Both the position numbers and the translations under genes were made by a program. Shown in pieces: positions 7,201-14,258 of a DNA stretch of 15,941 bases (positions are counted from its first letter, which is position 1; every line of letters starts with the position of its first letter). The notes beneath the pieces were generated by a model. It ran no database searches. It was not told the DNA's origin and was given only the letters and a program-made list of their open reading frames with translations. Source of the DNA: Deltaproteobacteria bacterium (GTDB taxonomy: Bacteria; Desulfobacterota; DSM-4660; Desulfatiglandales; HGW-15); the NCBI GenBank assembly GCA_024641835.1, contig JAHECH010000024.1:1-15941 (forward strand), given 5' to 3'.

Positions 7201-8034
7201 TCAAACGATATCAGCAAAGGTTCTCTCCATTCTCTTAAAATAACCGAGGCCCCCGAGGAACAGGGCCAGGATGATCAGCGTCGAAAGACCGAGAAGTTGC
7301 CAATCAACAGATTGATGTCCCAACAACGAGGCTCGATACGCATGGATCACTCCGCCCATGGGGTTTATCGCCAGAAGCCACTGATACCTCTCTTTGACCA
7401 AACTCACCGGGTATATGACCGGAGAGACGAACATCCAGATTTGGATGAGGAAAGGGATCGCATAACGAATGTCCCTATATTGAACATTGAGTGCTGAAAG
7501 CCAGAGGCCAACGCCCACAGCGCAAAGGAAAGTCAAGGCAACGAGGACGGGAAAAAGCAAGATAGCCGCTCCCGGGATGAACCGGTAATAGGCCATGAGT
7601 GCGGCAAGAACAAACAGGGCAATGAAAAAATCAAGGAGACCAGCGAGGGCTGCCGAAGCCGGCACAATAAGACGGGGAAAATACACCTTTGTAATGAGAT
7701 TGGCACTTCCCACAAGGCTGTTTCCCGATGCAGAAACCGCATTGGCAAAATAGGTCCATGGGAGGAGTCCTGCATACACAAAGATGGGGTAGGGGATGCC
7801 GTCTGAAGGCATCTTGGCCAAACGGCCGAAGAAGAGGGTGAAGACGAGCATGGTGAAGGCAGGTTGAATGACGGCCCAAAGACCACCCAGGACCGTCTGC
7901 TTGTAGCGGACCTTGATATCCCTCTTGGTCAAGAAATAGAGCAATTCCCGGTAGTTCCATATCTCTCGGGAGTCAATAGAAGCCCATCCCTTTCTGGGCT
8001 CAATAATGGTGATCTCGGGTGCAGTTGGGCGCAT
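7201..8034 (-). CDS. wzm: O-antigen/polysaccharide ABC exporter permease
   Basis: A 277-aa integral inner-membrane protein of the ABC-2 exporter family. A soluble N-terminus ending in the amphipathic YRELLYFLTKRDIKVRYKQT is followed by about six hydrophobic segments near 51-70, 83-103, 124-149, 156-182, 191-212 and 248-266. LNVQYRDIRYAIPFLIQIW and VSPVIYP are hallmarks of Wzm/TagG permeases. It forms the channel through which Wzt drives export of the finished lipid-linked glycan. It is the first gene of the operon, 23 bp downstream of the predicted transcription start. The ATG start has only a weak GAG-type ribosome-binding site. Family membership is secure; the exact glycan is unknown. Confidence 0.95.
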   Translation of the reverse strand: MRPTAPEITIIEPRKGWASIDSREIWNYRELLYFLTKRDIKVRYKQTVLGGLWAVIQPAFTMLVFTLFFGRLAKMPSDGIPYPIFVYAGLLPWTYFANAVSASGNSLVGSANLITKVYFPRLIVPASAALAGLLDFFIALFVLAALMAYYRFIPGAAILLFPVLVALTFLCAVGVGLWLSALNVQYRDIRYAIPFLIQIWMFVSPVIYPVSLVKERYQWLLAINPMGGVIHAYRASLLGHQSVDWQLLGLSTLIILALFLGGLGYFKRMERTFADIV

Positions 8035-8063
8035 ATAGCTCGCACTTGATCTAAGTCGTAGTT

Positions 8064-8092
8064 AGTTTATCTGATTTTCTTTAACTTTTCAA
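8064..8092 (-). promoter_or_regulatory. Sigma70-like promoter for the polysaccharide operon
   Basis: On the minus strand, TTGAAA (8087-8092) and TAAACT (8064-8069) are separated by exactly 17 bp. The -35 matches 5 of 6 consensus bases and the -10 four of six. The predicted start of transcription is near 8057, just before the permease gene. The surrounding DNA is AT-rich. Confidence 0.5.
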
Positions 8093-8159
8093 GGTCTAAT
8101 TGAAGTTGGACTAAGAAGAGTTAGGCTGGGACTACAAAAAGGAAAATTGAAAGGCAGGC

Positions 8160-8193
8160 CACCTCCTTCTTCGGCAATGCGAAGGAAGAGGTG
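8160..8193 (-). terminator. Terminator-like hairpin after the 87-aa gene
   Basis: The arms 8160-8173 (CACCTCCTTCTTCG) and 8180-8193 are complementary at 12 of 14 positions around a six-base loop. On the minus strand the hairpin lies 23 bp past the stop of the small gene, followed after a few bases by a T-rich stretch. It would separate that gene from the polysaccharide operon. The T-run is not immediately adjacent, so it may be a weak terminator. Confidence 0.45.
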
Positions 8194-8215
8194 ATACGCT
8201 TTGGATTTTCGGGGT

Positions 8216-8479
8216 CTATTTCTTGGATACAAGCATTTCAAGGTCTTTGATATACTGCGCTATAAGCATGCCCAGGTAAATGCAGACGTTCCCGTCAATG
8301 CAAGAATCTGCGTCTTTTTTGTCGAGAAACGCATGGCGCTTATGGCTCCCTTTCTCAAAACTGATTACCCAGGCGTCTTTCCCCTTGTCAAAGTCCAGGG
8401 ATAAAGAGAGTCCAAATTTCTGGATTTCCGGATACATTTGCAAAAGCTTCTTTTTCAGATCATCCTTTGTGTAACTCAT
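8216..8479 (-). CDS. Small hypothetical protein (87 aa)
   Basis: I do not recognise a named family. The protein is soluble, with a lysine-rich N-terminal helix (YTKDDLKKKLLQMYPEI), beta-type segments (GLSLSLDF, AWVISFEKG), a central GSHKRHAFLDKKDAD motif, two cysteines (C60, C66) and a C-terminal helix with CIYLGMLIAQYIKDL. There is no signal peptide. The start is well supported: AAAAGGAG lies six bases upstream of ATG. It follows the BamE-like gene by 73 bp on the same strand and is followed by a terminator-like hairpin. The composition is that of a real small folded protein. The histidine and cysteine positions could suggest metal or redox chemistry, but that is a guess. Confidence 0.75.
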   Translation of the reverse strand: MSYTKDDLKKKLLQMYPEIQKFGLSLSLDFDKGKDAWVISFEKGSHKRHAFLDKKDADSCIDGNVCIYLGMLIAQYIKDLEMLVSKK

Positions 8480-8530
8480 AACTCACTCCTTTTCAAACGC
8501 TGAAGCATTCAAAAGACAGATTCCAGACTT

Positions 8531-8550
8531 TGGTCCTGTGGATAGGACCA
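8531..8550. other. Perfect 7-bp stem-loop after the BamE-like gene
   Basis: TGGTCCT (8531-8537) and AGGACCA (8544-8550) flank a six-base loop directly after the stop of the BamE-like gene. No T-run follows on either strand, so it is not a standard terminator. It may protect the 3' end of the transcript or attenuate reading into the 87-aa gene. Confidence 0.35.
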
Positions 8551-8552
8551 CT

Positions 8553-8951
8553 TCAAGGCTCGTTCCAACCGGTTAATTTCCCATTCTCGTCAAAAGATAC
8601 ATAGCCCCCGTAGAAGTTCGGATAGTACCATAGGGTCTTGACACCCTTGATTACCTTGACTGGTTCCCCCAGGATATTCCTGACCTGGTCTTCTTTCATG
8701 CCCACCTCAAGATTCCGCCAGTTCTTCTTGTTCTGCCATCCGTAGTCAGTATTCGGCCTGCTTTTCTGAGCCTCATTGCATTCTTTCAGGAGGGCTTCCA
8801 GTTCGTTGACCTTTTGTTCAAGCTCAGCCACCCTTTGGCGAAGTCGTGAAACTTCATCGCCCTGCGCATAAAGTTGGGATGGCTCGGATGCAATCATGGC
8901 GGTTCCGATGACCACGGCCAGCAGCACACCGATGTACATTGCTCGCTTCAT
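8553..8951 (-). CDS. Exported coiled-coil protein with BamE/SmpA-like domain
   Basis: A 132-aa protein in three parts. A signal peptide (MKRAMYIGVLLAVVIG... to about residue 30, ending LYAQ before GDE) sends it to the periplasm. Residues 32-60 form a short heptad coiled coil (VSRLRQRVAELEQKVNELEA). The C-terminal NLEVGMKEDQVRNILGEP, TLWYYP and GYVSFDENGKLTGW match the SmpA/OmlA (BamE-like) fold. Such domains help outer-membrane assembly or bind envelope proteins; the role here is unknown. There is no lipobox cysteine, unlike true BamE. I chose ATG at 8951 because AAGGAG lies five bases upstream and the signal peptide begins there; an in-frame ATG 26 codons further upstream has no such support. 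Confidence 0.8.
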   Translation of the reverse strand: MKRAMYIGVLLAVVIGTAMIASEPSQLYAQGDEVSRLRQRVAELEQKVNELEALLKECNEAQKSRPNTDYGWQNKKNWRNLEVGMKEDQVRNILGEPVKVIKGVKTLWYYPNFYGGYVSFDENGKLTGWNEP

Positions 8952-9140
8952 ACTTTCTCCTTTCGCGTGGCCTCGCTGCCCTCTGGCGACAGAGATCGGA
9001 AAGACTCCATTGGCTCTGCGAAGCCACACGGCTCTCCTCCATCTCTAGAGCGATGCAGGAGGGTCTGTCTCATCTGGAGATCACTCTGTATATCTGCCAA
9101 GAAAAGGGGCAGAGTCCAAAGGAATCACCGTAAGAAACAA

Positions 9141-9224
9141 TGGTGCGAGAGAGGGGAGTTGAACCCCTACGGTTATCCCACTGGATCCTAAGTCCAGCGC
9201 GTCTGCCAGTTCCGCCACTCTCGC
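9141..9224 (-). tRNA. tRNA-Leu (anticodon UAG), CCA encoded
   Basis: An 84-nt class II tRNA. The seven-base acceptor arms GCGAGAG and CTCTCGC pair perfectly, followed by discriminator A and an encoded CCA (9141-9143). The anticodon stem CTGGA/TCCAG encloses the loop CTTAGGA, giving anticodon TAG (9188-9190), which reads CUA and possibly other CUN leucine codons. The T arm AGGGG/CCCCT with TTCAACT and a long variable arm fit tRNA-Leu. It lies 34 bp downstream of radC on the same strand. A minor ORF reading through it on the same strand is spurious. Confidence 0.97.
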
Positions 9225-9233
9225 GCGGTGATT

Positions 9234-9262
9234 ATTCTGCGGGTTTTTAGGGAGGCTGTCAA
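9234..9262 (-). promoter_or_regulatory. Promoter of tRNA-Leu, overlapping the radC stop
   Basis: On the minus strand a perfect TTGACA (9257-9262) and CAGAAT (9234-9239) are 17 bp apart. Transcription would start near 9227, three bases before the mature tRNA 5' end. The -35 box includes the radC TGA stop codon. Confidence 0.6.
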
Positions 9263-10005
9263 GGCTTAAGGGTATTTTGAAATACTTGATGAAACTCGTG
9301 GGTGAAGCTCTGGATAAGCCCCTCGTCAGCAAAGCTATAGTGGTTGTTCTGTCCGATGATGACGTGATCAAGGACCTGGATCATCAAGAGCTGCGCAGCC
9401 CATACGAGGTCCCTTGTCAGTTTTCGATCTTCAGGGGAAGGGCTGGGGTCTCCGGATGGATGGTTATGAACAAAAACTAGAGCCGCTGCTTTGCATTCAA
9501 GGGCTTCAGTGATGATGTCTCTCGGATACACTGCGCTCCCGGTCAAAGTCCCATGGAATATATCCTGGTCCGCGATGAGTTCATTTTTCCGGTTTAAGAA
9601 AAGCACCTTGAAAACTTCCCTTTTCAAATCACGCATGGAATGAAAGAGATAATCAAAAACCGCCTGGGATGATTTGAAGAACTCTTTTCCTCTCGCCCTG
9701 TCCTTCAGATAGCGGCCTGCCACCTGGTGCACCAGATTCAAGTATAGCGCGTTCTTAGGTCCGATTCCTCTGATTTCGGTCAGTTTGTTGACTGGAGCGG
9801 AAAGCACTTTGGAGAGACTGCCGAATTTGCTCAACGCTTCTCGTGCCTGATGCTTTACGTCTTTTCGTGCCGTCCCCAGGGTGAGAAGGAACTCTACAAC
9901 CTCCTCGTCAGAAAATCTCTCAAGTCCTCCTTCCAAGAACTTGTCCCTAAGCCGTTGTCGATGGCCTTGCCCTTTTTCCCGCCAGTATTGTTTCTCGTCG
10001 TTCAT
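9259..10005 (-). CDS. radC: RadC family JAB/MPN-domain protein
   Basis: A 248-aa protein. The N-terminal part has a helix-hairpin-helix-like segment (LTEIRGIGPKNAL, 75-87) preceded by RQRLRDKFLEGG. The C-terminal JAB1/MPN domain carries the metal-binding JAMM signature HNHPSGDPSPSPED (180-193), with H180, H182 and D193 as ligands. Length and motif order are those of complete RadC. RadC proteins are widespread; a DNA-repair role was once proposed but the function remains unclear. The ATG start has GGAG eight bases upstream. It diverges from mutL across a 374-bp spacer, and a tRNA-Leu gene follows on the same strand. Confidence 0.96.
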   Translation of the reverse strand: MNDEKQYWREKGQGHRQRLRDKFLEGGLERFSDEEVVEFLLTLGTARKDVKHQAREALSKFGSLSKVLSAPVNKLTEIRGIGPKNALYLNLVHQVAGRYLKDRARGKEFFKSSQAVFDYLFHSMRDLKREVFKVLFLNRKNELIADQDIFHGTLTGSAVYPRDIITEALECKAAALVFVHNHPSGDPSPSPEDRKLTRDLVWAAQLLMIQVLDHVIIGQNNHYSFADEGLIQSFTHEFHQVFQNTLKP

Positions 10006-10379
10006 ATGAGGCGCTCCGGCCGGGGCCCACGAAAAATATAATATCCAGAATTTATCCCGCCCGGCTTCACCATATACTTCCTTGTCCTGTTTGAAGTCAA
10101 CAAAAACGCCCGATCAGACCGGTAAGAATTCTCTGCTTGAAGGTTCATGTTTTTATGGTGTATTTTGAGACGTTAGGATCTTATCGGGGCTAAGCGGAGG
10201 GGGTTCAATTGTACGCGCTGAGCCCCTCCCGAATTGTCCTCTTCCCCTTCATCCGAGCTCCGTTTTGCCGCCAAAGCGGCTATGGCGTGTCGGCGATTTT
10301 CACAATTCATGGGAGAGGTGAAGACAAGGGGAAGTTTTCAAAACGCCCGATGTTTCTGTATTCATCAGAAGAGTGGATT
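10006..10379. other. Divergent radC/mutL intergenic region
   Basis: This 374-bp spacer should hold promoters in both directions. Plus-strand candidates for mutL are TTGAAG (10137-10142) and TGTATT (10159-10164) with a 16-bp spacer, which is weak. An AT-rich block at 10031-10045 could give a -10 for radC. GGAGGGG (10196-10202) and CCCCTCC (10223-10229) can form a 7-bp stem around a 20-base loop, and GCCGC/GCGGC forms a small hairpin near 10267-10280. The mutL frame is open back to 10209, but that extension resembles no MutL and carries no motif. Confidence 0.4.
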
Positions 10380-12095
10380 ATGAGTGTCATCAGAATTCTT
10401 CCAGAAAAAGTGACCGCTCAGATCGCGGCCGGTGAGGTAATTGAAAGGCCTGCATCCATCGTCAAAGAGCTCATGGACAATAGCATTGATTCCGGAGCAG
10501 ACAGAATCTCCGTAAAGATAGAGAGAGGAGGAAAAGAGCTGATCAGGGTCACCGACAACGGCTGTGGGATGGCCAAAGATGATCTGTTGCTCTGTTTAGA
10601 GCGGCACGCAACGAGCAAAATCAGTGACCTGAATGACCTTTTCTCCATTAGGACCCTTGGGTTCAGAGGGGAAGCGCTTCCCAGCATATGCGCGGTGTCG
10701 GAGCTGGAGGTCACTTCTCGCGTCTCCGATGATCTGATCGGTCATCGGCTGAAAGCAGGTGGCGGGCGACTCAAATCCATCGATGAAGCTGGAGCTCCTG
10801 CTGGCACTACCGTGGAAGTGAGGAAGCTCTTCTTCAACACCCCTGTGAGAAAGAAGTTCCTCCGTTCAGAGAGGACGGAGACGGACCAAATCATCGATAT
10901 GTTTTCAAGAATTGCCCTTCCTTTCACCAACATTCATTTTCGGCTGGATGCTGCCGAAAATACGATTCTCAATTTGCCGGCTTCAGAGAATGAAACCAAT
11001 CGTTTCACAGCCCTTTTTGGCCGTAACCTTGCCGCATCCATGATCAAGGCCGAAGAGGGTGGCGATAGCTTCAAGATCCGGGCCTACTTGAGCCCTCCGG
11101 AGCAAAGCAGAACGAAAGGGGACCGAATCCTCCTCTATGTGAATCAGAGGAATATCAGGGACAGGCTCCTCACCCATGCCATCATGGAGGGTTATGGCCA
11201 ACGCCTGATGAGGGGACATTATCCTCAGGCGGTCATAGTCATCGAGATCGATCCTCTTCTTATAGATATCAATGTCCATCCGACGAAACAGGAGGTTCGC
11301 TTCCATCAACCTCGCGTAGTTCACCAAGCTTTGATAGCGATGGTGGAGAAGGCTCTGAGGCCATCCTTTCCGCTCACCGCCGGAAATGAGTTCGCCTCTG
11401 GCTATGATAAAAAACAAAAGATGCCTGTGTTAAGCATTATGTCCACGGCGGAGCCGGTCCAGGAGTACCTGCGGATACCGTCGGGAGAGTTGGTTTTCAG
11501 AAGGGAGGGGTTCTGGGCAAGAGAAATCCGGATCCTTGGACAGCTTCAAGACACCTACCTTCTCTGCCAGGTAGAAGATGGTCTGATAATAGTGGATCAG
11601 CATGCCGCTCATGAGAGGATTGTTTACGAGACTCTGAAGAAGTCTTTTCGAGACTTGAAGACAGAACGGCAAGCTTTTCTGATTCCGCCTAAACTGGAGC
11701 TTTCTATCAAAGAGGCGAGAATCATCGATGAGAGACGTCATGAACTTCTCATGCTGGGGCTGGAAATAGAACCCTTTGGGGGAGAGACATTCATATTAAG
11801 ATCCGTTCCCTCGATTCTGGTCAAGGCCGACTGGGAATCTTTTTTCCGTGACATGATTCCCCTTTTGGAAGAAGAGACCGATTTCACACGGGAAAAAGCG
11901 ATGGATAGGCTACTCACGGTCATGGCATGCCATGGAGCAATCAGGGCGGGGCAGGCATTGTCTCAGCAAGAGATCGCTCTGCTCTTGAGGCAATTGGAGG
12001 AAGTGGATTTGCCGACCAACTGCCCCCATGGAAGACCGGTTTTCAAGAAGTTCAGCTTTTATGAGATCGAAAAGATGTTCAAAAGGGTGATATGA
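10380..12095 (+). CDS. mutL: DNA mismatch repair protein MutL (endonuclease type)
   Basis: A 571-aa MutL, which couples mismatch recognition by MutS to strand removal. The N-terminal GHKL ATPase has ELMDNSIDSGA (30-40; E30, N34, D37), DNGCGM (59-64), RHATSKI (75-81) and GFRGEALPSI (94-103). The C-terminal dimerisation domain carries DQHAAHERIVYE (406-417), matching the DQHA(x)2E(x)4E nuclease motif, plus ACHGAIRAG (516-524) and CPHGRP (548-553), which complete the metal site. It is therefore expected to nick DNA itself, as in bacteria without MutH. I chose ATG at 10380 because MSVIRILPEKVTAQIAAGEV is the standard MutL start. The ribosome-binding site is weak. miaA follows after a short gap. 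Confidence 0.97.
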   Translation: MSVIRILPEKVTAQIAAGEVIERPASIVKELMDNSIDSGADRISVKIERGGKELIRVTDNGCGMAKDDLLLCLERHATSKISDLNDLFSIRTLGFRGEALPSICAVSELEVTSRVSDDLIGHRLKAGGGRLKSIDEAGAPAGTTVEVRKLFFNTPVRKKFLRSERTETDQIIDMFSRIALPFTNIHFRLDAAENTILNLPASENETNRFTALFGRNLAASMIKAEEGGDSFKIRAYLSPPEQSRTKGDRILLYVNQRNIRDRLLTHAIMEGYGQRLMRGHYPQAVIVIEIDPLLIDINVHPTKQEVRFHQPRVVHQALIAMVEKALRPSFPLTAGNEFASGYDKKQKMPVLSIMSTAEPVQEYLRIPSGELVFRREGFWAREIRILGQLQDTYLLCQVEDGLIIVDQHAAHERIVYETLKKSFRDLKTERQAFLIPPKLELSIKEARIIDERRHELLMLGLEIEPFGGETFILRSVPSILVKADWESFFRDMIPLLEEETDFTREKAMDRLLTVMACHGAIRAGQALSQQEIALLLRQLEEVDLPTNCPHGRPVFKKFSFYEIEKMFKRVI

Positions 12096-12158
12096 CCGTC
12101 GGGAACCGCTCATAATGCCGAGAAGTCGGTGCTGGGTAACTTTCAGCGCAGTGATTCC

Positions 12159-13088
12159 ATGGGAGAAGAGAAACAAAAGATCATTATCATCACTGGGCCG
12201 ACAGCTTCTGGAAAGAGTTCTCTGGGTGTCGAATTAGCGCACCATTTTGATGGTGAGGTTGTGAGCATCGATTCCATGCAGGTTTACCGGGGCATGGATA
12301 TCGGGACAGCAAAGCTGTCACTGAAGGAGCGCAAGGGAATCCCGCACTACCTGATTGATGTGGTTGATCCTGACGAGGAATTCAATGCGGCCCTCTATCG
12401 CTCCCTGGCTATTCCGGTACTAAGGGACATGGATTCAAGGGGCAAGAGGTGCTTCGTCGTTGGCGGAACAGGTCTTTACATCAAGACACTGCTGGGCGGC
12501 CTTCTCCCATGTTCTCCCGTAAGTGGGGCGGTGCGTGAGAATTTGCGGCAGCAATGCGAGCTACATGGGTCCCAGTATCTCCACAAACAGTTGGAAAGGC
12601 TTGATCCAGAGACCTCCCGTAGAGTCCATCCACGCGACAGGACAAGGATATTGCGCGCCCTTGAGATCATGATCCTCAAGAACGAGCCTCTGTCAGAGCT
12701 GATTCAGAGGCATGCTTTTCGAGAGAGGCCTTTTCGAGCCCTGAAAATCTGTTTGCAAATCGACAGGGAGGACCTTTATTATCGCATCAATGAGCGAAGC
12801 GCGGCTATGGTGGAAAAGGGCCTCATTGGGGAGACGCAAGCTCTCTTGGACAGAGGGTATTCCCATGATCTGAAGGCCATGAAATCCCTCGGTTACAGGC
12901 ATGCAGTGGGATATCTCATGGGAAAGTGGAGTATGGATGAAACCGTAAGGCAGCTTCAAAAAGATACTCGGAGATATGCAAAAAGGCAGCTCACCTGGTT
13001 CAGGGCCGACACGGCGATGATTTGGGGTAAGCCTGAGAGAAAGGAAGAGATCGCTCGAATGATCGAGGAGTTTCTCCAGGCTGCCTAG
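12159..13088 (+). CDS. miaA: tRNA dimethylallyltransferase MiaA
   Basis: A 309-aa enzyme that transfers a dimethylallyl group to N6 of adenosine 37 in tRNAs that read codons starting with U. The P-loop is GPTASGKS (13-20). DSMQVYRGMDIGTAK (38-52) and GGTGLYIKTLLGGL (102-115) are family signatures, and KRQLTWFR near the C-terminus is the tRNA-binding end. The length is normal. The mutL-miaA order is conserved in many bacteria and suggests one transcript. GTG at 12129 is an alternative start adding ten residues; it has a weak GAGAAG site, while ATG at 12159 fits family length better. The TAG stop overlaps the first base of a repeat element. Confidence 0.96.
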   Translation: MGEEKQKIIIITGPTASGKSSLGVELAHHFDGEVVSIDSMQVYRGMDIGTAKLSLKERKGIPHYLIDVVDPDEEFNAALYRSLAIPVLRDMDSRGKRCFVVGGTGLYIKTLLGGLLPCSPVSGAVRENLRQQCELHGSQYLHKQLERLDPETSRRVHPRDRTRILRALEIMILKNEPLSELIQRHAFRERPFRALKICLQIDREDLYYRINERSAAMVEKGLIGETQALLDRGYSHDLKAMKSLGYRHAVGYLMGKWSMDETVRQLQKDTRRYAKRQLTWFRADTAMIWGKPERKEEIARMIEEFLQAA

Positions 13089-13113
13089 CAGGCTGCTGAA
13101 AAACGCCCATCTA

Positions 13114-13152
13114 CCATTCGACAGGCTCATGGCCCTGAGTAAAGCCGAAGGG
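13114..13152. repeat. Imperfect palindrome of TTCGACAGGCTCA type
   Basis: The half CCATTCGACAGGCTCATGG pairs with CCCTGAGTAAAGCCGAAGGG imperfectly (about 12 of 19 positions with one gap). It resembles a common bacterial intergenic palindrome that contains TTCGACAGGCTCA. It interrupts what looks like the left half of the surrounding repeat. Confidence 0.5.
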
Positions 13153-13183
13153 CTGCGTTGCCCTCATCGTCTCAGGGAAGTGA

Positions 13184-13239
13184 CAAGTGACGAGTCACGA
13201 GTGACAACTTAATGTTTTGATCTCGTTACTCGTCACTCG
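13184..13239. repeat. Inverted heptamer repeats forming an 18-bp hairpin
   Basis: The left arm CAAGTGACGAGTCACGAG (13184-13201) and the right arm (13222-13239) are complementary at 16 of 18 positions around a 20-base AT-rich loop. The units are the same CGAGTGA/CGAGTCA heptamers as in wzt at 6084-6118. It could end or slow transcription after miaA, but lacks a T-run. Confidence 0.75.
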
Positions 13240-13286
13240 CAAGTAAGATAGGCGCCTTGTATCTGAGCGGTTTTGAGCAACCTGCG

Positions 13287-13312
13287 AGCGGGGTCTCTTT
13301 CAGGACCCCGCT
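13287..13312. other. Perfect 9-bp GC-rich hairpin before the LPP20-like gene
   Basis: AGCGGGGTC (13287-13295) and GACCCCGCT (13304-13312) are exactly complementary around an eight-base loop. It directly abuts GGAGG (13313-13317), the only Shine-Dalgarno-like sequence of the next gene, which starts at 13334. No T-run follows. It may terminate miaA transcription weakly, or bring the distant GGAGG into use or hide it. Confidence 0.5.
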
Positions 13313-13333
13313 GGAGGCCAAAACATAAATTTT

Positions 13334-14164
13334 ATGAGAAAGATTTTGCTATTTCTATTCATTTTTTTTCAGTTCTTCCTAGCCTCATCTGCTCCCGGCT
13401 TTGGGAAGGCCTATGTTCAATACTCGGGGGACGGGGAAATAGACTGGTCCAATGGCATTGTTGAAGCAATAGGGTTTGCCTATCCCCCTGCCAATCCTAT
13501 GAATCCCGCGCAGGCAAGAGCTCTCACGAAAAGCGAAGCTGAGGCCCAGGCGAGACGTCACCTGCTTGACATCATCAGGGAAATAAACGTTGATTCGAAA
13601 ACCCTGGTAAAGAACTACATGGATCAAAAGACCTTTCCGTTCGCTGACGTCTACAGTCTCATTAAGCGGGCGGAAGTGGTCGACATTGCTTATTTGGAGA
13701 ACGGTAGCGTAAAGGCGGTCGTCTCCATGAGTTTGATGGGACCTTTTGCCCAACTGTTTCTTCCGAAGAATATTCTTACGATCGCCACGATAAAACAACC
13801 ACAGGAGATGAACAAGAAAGAGGATAGGTACACTGGACTGGTGGTGGATTGCAGAGGGCTCCCCTTGAAGCCCGCCATGGTACCCGTCATCCTTGACGAA
13901 GATGGGCATGCGGTATATGGATCCGCCTACGTGAGCAGGGAGCATGCTGTCCGCATTGGCGTGGTTTCCTATGCCCGGGATCTTGCGTCCGCCCTAAGGC
14001 ACTCGCGGGCAGGCCCTAAGCCGCTGATGATCAAAGGTATCAAGGTGGCGAAAACTAGAGAATCAGATGTGGTCGTCAGCAACGCGGACGCCGCGAAAGT
14101 AATAGGGACTCCAAGTAACCTCAACTTCCTCCGTGAGTGCAAGGTAATGATTGTCCTGGACTGA
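13334..14164 (+). CDS. Exported LPP20-like protein
   Basis: A 276-aa periplasmic or outer-membrane-associated protein. Residues 1-20 are a signal peptide (hydrophobic KILLFLFIFFQFFLASSA). Residues 40-145 match the LPP20 pattern: GIVEAIGFAYPP, an NPAQARALTKSEAEAQARRH helix, LLDIIREINVDSKT, and the end GSVKAVVSMSLMGPFAQLFLP. A second region starts YTGLVVDCRGLPLKPAMVP, followed by ILDEDGHAVYG, and recurs with LPP20 domains in deltaproteobacteria as I remember. There is no lipobox cysteine, unlike classical LPP20. The function of such proteins is unsettled; some relate to flagellar or envelope assembly. ATG at 13334 is the only start; its GGAGG is 16 bases away, unusually far. The next gene is a lipoprotein on the same strand, so the pair may work together. 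Confidence 0.75.
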   Translation: MRKILLFLFIFFQFFLASSAPGFGKAYVQYSGDGEIDWSNGIVEAIGFAYPPANPMNPAQARALTKSEAEAQARRHLLDIIREINVDSKTLVKNYMDQKTFPFADVYSLIKRAEVVDIAYLENGSVKAVVSMSLMGPFAQLFLPKNILTIATIKQPQEMNKKEDRYTGLVVDCRGLPLKPAMVPVILDEDGHAVYGSAYVSREHAVRIGVVSYARDLASALRHSRAGPKPLMIKGIKVAKTRESDVVVSNADAAKVIGTPSNLNFLRECKVMIVLD

Positions 14165-14258
14165 AAGAGAATTAGTTTGCAGAGGCTTTTTGAGCAACCT
14201 GGTGGTTATCTCTGGGTTGCGCTAAAGTATTTGAAGCAATTGCTGGGAGGCAATACAT
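14165..14258. other. Intergenic spacer with partial repeat end and ribosome-binding-site hairpin
   Basis: TTTTGAGCAACCTG at 14188-14201 is identical over 14 bases to the right end of the composite repeat (13271-13284). GCAACC (14194-14199) can pair with GGTTGC (14215-14220). The Shine-Dalgarno GGGAGG of the next gene (14245-14250) mostly lies in the loop of a five-base inverted repeat, ATTGC/GCAAT (14239-14254). Confidence 0.5.

Larger units (their letters stand above)
13088..13285. repeat. Composite intergenic repeat with inverted terminal ends
   Basis: The left end (13088-13109) starts GCAGGCTGCTGAAAAACG. The right end (13264-13285), read on the complement, starts GCAGGTTGCTCAAAACCG. The two 22-base ends match at 18 positions. 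The interior holds a palindrome (13114-13152) and a heptamer hairpin (13184-13239). It has no ORF of note. I recall similar GCAGGCTG...GAAAAACG ends as dispersed intergenic repeats in deltaproteobacterial genomes, so this is probably a non-autonomous dispersed repeat. No flanking target duplication could be recognised. Confidence 0.65.

Noticed and set aside
8952..9029. Longer start for the BamE-like protein
   Set aside because: It would bury the signal peptide; a good ribosome-binding site precedes the internal ATG at 8951.
9141..9224. tRNA-Leu as integration site of a genomic island containing the glycan operon
   Set aside because: No second copy of the tRNA 3' end and no integrase gene were seen in the window.
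10209..10379. 57-codon upstream extension of mutL
   Set aside because: The standard MutL N-terminus begins at 10380; the extension has no motif or supported ribosome-binding site.
13385..13945. 186-codon minus-strand ORF
   Set aside because: It is the antisense of the LPP20-like gene, without domain motifs, and that gene has a signal peptide and family patterns.
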